A stretch of 64,000 nucleotides of DNA from NCBI GenBank assembly GCA_013397795.1, contig VZTJ01000625.1, positions 186,001-250,000 on the forward strand, read 5' to 3'. The stretch is from Orthonyx spaldingii (lineage: Eukaryota; Chordata; Aves; Passeriformes; Orthonychidae). The translations under genes and the position numbers were made by a program. The notes beneath the pieces are model-generated. The model saw only the letters and a program-made list of their open reading frames with translations. It did not search any database and was not told the DNA's origin. Positions 60,321 through 64,000 of this stretch are shown piece by piece; position 1 is the first letter of the stretch, and the number at the start of each line of letters is the position of its first letter.

Positions 60321-61786
60321 GTTCTCCTCTCCTGAACCCAGCCAGCACTACGCTGGCAGGAAACTTGCACCTGAAAATCCACTCTGCTCTCCTCAAACAT
60401 CTCCTGTCTGAGTGACAGCTTTCATCAGCCTCTGTCACAGCAGTACCCGCTTACCTTATCACACTCCCCATGTTCTGTTCACAGCACCCTCTTTGCCCTG
60501 TGCAGCTCCACTGTGCCAGCTCCGGCCCAGCCCTGCCCACCAGGGTGGTGCTGAGGGATGTTGTGTGGGATAGAGTCACTGCAGGCAGCAGTTGCTGCTA
60601 CACAGTGGTGAGAGGAGGGGGTCAAAGCGCCGTGTTCCCATGTAGGACAAGGAAAACTTCCCATCTCTGCAGCGCCAAACATTTCCCTGCCACTTTAGAG
60701 TAGTTACAGGAGGGATGGTGTCACTTGGAGAAGTTCAGTCATCAAGGGACGGGGAGGATCTCCAGAGACTGTCAAAGTCAAAGCAGGGTCACAAAGATGG
60801 TTTTTCATGTTTTTAGCTCAAAGCCTCTGGGGTTTTTTTACTGCTCAGGTAGCAGGGCAGCTCTGCCTCTTGCAGCCTTTACTTGGAGGAGAGGATAAAT
60901 GAGGTCTTTGATGTAAAAACCCAAATGAAAGCAAACATGACAAAGTTGCTCTTTAGACTTAGCTTATCCACCAACATCTAGTTCTGGTACTCAGCTCCCA
61001 GGGCAGTCCATGCACTGGACTCACCCTCCCGATGACTATGCAGGCTGAGACCATATCCACAACATTTTTTACAGCACTCTTCAGCAATATTTCCTCTCGA
61101 ATTGCTTTTGTAAAAGACTGTCTTTATTCCCCTCATCATAAGCCCTGCCTCATTTTCAGCAGCAAGCTGAATCTCTCTCTTGCATCCTGGCCTAATTATC
61201 AAACAACCCTGTCAAAGTATTCAGTTGTTTGATGATATTTTACTCTCAATTAGAAGTATGAATGTGCTCCATTAGGCTTCTAATATCCTTTATGCTCAGC
61301 CTGACATTTGGGGAGCTGTTTTATTACAGCTGACACTCAGGGAAATGGGCTGCCATAGTTAGCATCAATAATGGTGTTATTGACCCCAATTTTATGAATG
61401 CAGGAGGATGTCTGGATGTTACACACTCAGTATCTCGAGGGTTCTCGCTGTCTCACACCAATGTCTGCTCTGGGAGCTCACTTCCCTGCCTTTTTGTGGA
61501 AGTGTGGGGATTTTTCTTAATCTGTTAAGCTCAGAGACACCTTCCTGATCAAGTGTTTGGCATCTGGTTAACACAAGAAAAAGCTCATCAAGATAGTGAG
61601 GATTAAGGTGGAGTTTCTCATTGAAAAGCCTGATAGCATCTTGATAAGCATCAAACACAACTGGGAATCCTCAGGGTTGTTCCCACTTGTGGAACAAGCT
61701 GGTGGCACAGCCCTGGTCAAGTTACTTCCCTTCTCTGTGGGACTGACAGTGAAGTTTCCTTCTACATCATCATCTCTCTTTACAAC

Positions 61787-61960
61787 ATGGAATCATGGAA
61801 TTATTTTGTTGGAAAGGACCTTAAAGATCATCCAGTTCCACCCTCTGCCAAGGGGTTGGGACCTTCCACCAGACCAAGCCCTGTCCAGCCTTGCCTTGGA
61901 CATTTCTAGGGATGGGGCAGCCACAGCTGCTCTGGGCAGCCTGTTCCAAATCATAGAGAG
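61787..61960 (-). repeat. CR1 LINE 3' fragment
   Basis: It begins catggaatcatggaattattttgttggaaaggacc and ends after ctgctctgggcagcctgttcc. Confidence 0.9.
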
Positions 61961-62834
61961 AGATGGTTCCTGCCATGGAGATGTTCAAAACCAAAGAGAA
62001 AGCCCTGATCCTAACAAAAAAGGATAATTGGAAAGCTGGTATTAGGTTGTGGAGATTTCGAGACTTCAAACCAGTCATACCCTGTTCTTGCCAGAGTTTG
62101 GGAGGGCTTCATGTTCCTTTTCTGGGAGTTCATTAAATGGGTCTCAGTCAACAGCAGGTGAAGAAGGGACTTCTCTGGTGCCCATCCTGCAGCAATTCCA
62201 GAGCGATACCGACCAGAACAGAGCTGGGAACAGGGAAGCAGCAGTGAGCTTGCTGTAGCAACATCTGATGCTGAGCACCTGAACAAGTCCTCCACCCCCA
62301 CCTGCCATGACAAACACGTGGGTCCTTTTCTCTGACCAACAGGCACCAGAGCGGCTCTTTAGAAGGGGCTTTAGAGCGGCTCTAGATGGGGATCCATGAG
62401 CACAACTCAAACCATAACCCAAACCACTGCGTTTCTGAGGCTGCATTTGGGGTGAGCTGCAATAGGAGGACACAAACTTCACCCCGCTGGTCTTTCAGCA
62501 AGGACTGAAAGCAGTCTCAGTGTCAAATTCAGCTGGAATTTGTAAAACCCATGCCTGACTGATGCTTTTCCCCTTTCTTCCTTAGCAGACTAGTGCACAG
62601 ACTATTACAATTTCACAGAGCAAGAAAATCCTCTCCTTTTCTCACCCCTCTTTTCCCAGCAGCACATCAGGACCTTAGGACAAAAAGAAAAGGATATTTT
62701 GGAACATAGTGGTTCTCATCAAGTTGAGGTTATTGCTGAAATTTGCTCCATTTCAGTGCTAAAAAGTGGAATCTCTTGCATTGAGGGTAGTTATTGTACT
62801 CTAGAGCCTTTTCAAAATAATAAAAAGAAGGATT

Positions 62835-62943
62835 CATCCATCCATCCATCCATCCATCCATCCATCCATCCATCCATCCATCCATCCATCCATCCATCCA
62901 TCCATCCATCCATCCATCCATCCATCCATCCATCCATCCATCC
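62835..62943. repeat. (TCCA)n microsatellite, about 27 units
   Basis: The tetranucleotide is uninterrupted over about 109 bp. Because the unit is 4 bp, all three frames read the same 4-residue repeat (I-H-P-S on plus, W-M-D-G on minus), which keeps ORFs open on both strands; these are not genes. Confidence 0.98.
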
Positions 62944-64000
62944 CTGTGTGTTTTTAATGCAGAGACAAGGCAGGCACAGACCTGGACGGGTGGAGAAGTT
63001 TCCCCAGGGAACACAGAAATCTGTGGCAGAGACAGCCCAAACTTCCCCGAGTCCCAGCCCAGTCCTGTGGTTTCCAGTTTTTATTCATTCCTGACCTGAG
63101 GAATTCAGCTGAGCCTTGGATCCATTCTGCCTCTGCTTTGTGGCTGCTGCTCTGGCATGGCAGTGCTCTGCCTGTCAGAGGTGCCAAACCTTGCCCATGT
63201 TCCTCCAAAATCAAGGCATCAAAAGGGCAGGTCAGCACCTCTCCAAATGAAGCTGTTTATTTGGTATCCAGGGATTCAATCTGGGCTCCTCTGTCTGGAA
63301 AACTGGACTTGCACTGCACTCAGTGCCTCCGAAACATCCTTGGCCAGAAGTCCTTGAGCATTTCCATCAGTAGCAGAAGGTCCTTCCAGCCACCATCAGG
63401 GACCAGGAGAGGGAAACCCCAGTGCCACAAACATGAAGGGACTTGCATGAGCAGTTTGGGATTGGAGGATGGAGCTCGGTGTCCCCGGGGGGATGCGTAA
63501 GGCAGGGACAGGTCCCTGGCAGCTGCCTCAGCTCCCCCTGCCGCAGGTGCAGGCGCTGGGCAGGCCCCACACGCCCATCCCGGGGGGCTCCACGCCCTTT
63601 GGGTGCCTTCAGAAAGGCAGGGGTGTCTCACCAGGAGCCCCCACCTCTTTCTAACAAGGAACAGAAGCCTGCAGACCAAATCACCACCCGGAACCCCACA
63701 GAAGCCCTTTTCCTTCCCATTGGATCTGCCTTTGGGCACCCACACAGATCCAGCCCCGCACTGCTCTGCACTGACACCCAGTGAAGTTAAACACCTCTCC
63801 TGCTCCCCGCAGCCTCCCCAACACACACACCCCTCCTTCTGCAACAACAAAGCTCCAGCCTCTGCCTCTGAAATTAAATCTTATCTCCCAAAACCACTCC
63901 AGCTCCGCACACCTGGGATCCCATCTCTCCCTCTCATCTGACTTTAATAAGAACACCAGTCCCCCTCAAAAGGAGGAGGACGGAGCCCAGATTAAAAGGA

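Larger units (their letters stand above)
40996..64000. other. Gene-poor region upstream of GFRA4
   Basis: Over 23 kb I find no exon that I can assign to a gene. It holds CR1 fragments of several ages, an old LINE body, a diverged LINE end and a long microsatellite, each listed separately. Stretches with nothing recognisable include 40996-42033, 42251-44195, 44323-46254, 47449-50289, 50407-52343, 53651-55989, 58534-59899, 60321-61786 and 61961-62834. Bases 62944-64000 are unique and somewhat GC-richer at 63480-63600, without a supported gene. The region is either intergenic or a long first intron of GFRA4. Confidence 0.7.

Noticed and set aside
60978..61202. Minus-strand ORF with RGNIAEECCKKCC, reminiscent of an insulin-family A chain.
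   Set aside because: The last A-chain cysteine is absent, there is no B chain or signal peptide upstream, and the ORF is short. The CC...C spacing alone is not evidence.
62699..63094. ORFs on both strands through the tetranucleotide array (IHPS and WMDG repeats).
   Set aside because: A 4-bp repeat without a stop keeps all frames open; this is not a repeat protein.
1..64000. Searched for a CRISPR array, an operon, a mobile bacterial element or another dense gene system.
   Set aside because: The DNA is vertebrate: spliced genes, CR1 repeats and long non-coding stretches. Nothing of that kind is present.

Overview
The window is vertebrate nuclear DNA, almost certainly from a bird. It is littered with 3' fragments of CR1 retrotransposons, the dominant bird LINE, and it holds the ends of two neighbouring genes whose exons match bird ATRN and GFRA4. 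I cannot name the species. There are no prokaryotic features, no CRISPR array, and no rRNA or tRNA gene that I can recognise.

Layout. Bases 1 to about 10.55 kb are the 3' end of ATRN (attractin) on the plus strand: part of an intron, the last two coding exons (3707-3821 and 5261-5385), and a long AT-rich 3' UTR with several poly(A) signals. From about 10.55 to 17.04 kb is a convergent intergenic spacer with CR1 fragments and an LTR-like block. From about 17.05 to at least 35.4 kb is GFRA4 (GDNF family receptor alpha-4) on the minus strand. I place seven coding exons at 35414-35136, 32145-32065, 28707-28362, 25193-25084, 23710-23576, 23356-23199 and 21078-20932. Splice phases match at every junction. 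A short first exon with the signal peptide must lie further right; 40995-40959 is a phase-compatible but weak candidate. The rest, to 64 kb, shows no further gene I can support: CR1 fragments of several ages, a degenerate LINE body, and a long (TCCA)n microsatellite.

How the genes relate. ATRN and GFRA4 lie tail to tail, as in human 20p13, so this is conserved synteny. They are not known to act together. ATRN is a large type I membrane glycoprotein linked to agouti/melanocortin signalling and myelin maintenance. GFRA4 is a GPI-anchored co-receptor (persephin-class ligands) that signals through RET. The bird GFRA4 here keeps the N-terminal cysteine-rich domain 1 that mammalian GFRA4 has lost.

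I found no new biological system. The most interesting points are the frame-neutral domain 1 exon flanked by oppositely oriented CR1s, a cluster of Pumilio-type motifs in the ATRN 3' UTR, and CR1 tails placed very close to GFRA4 splice acceptors.
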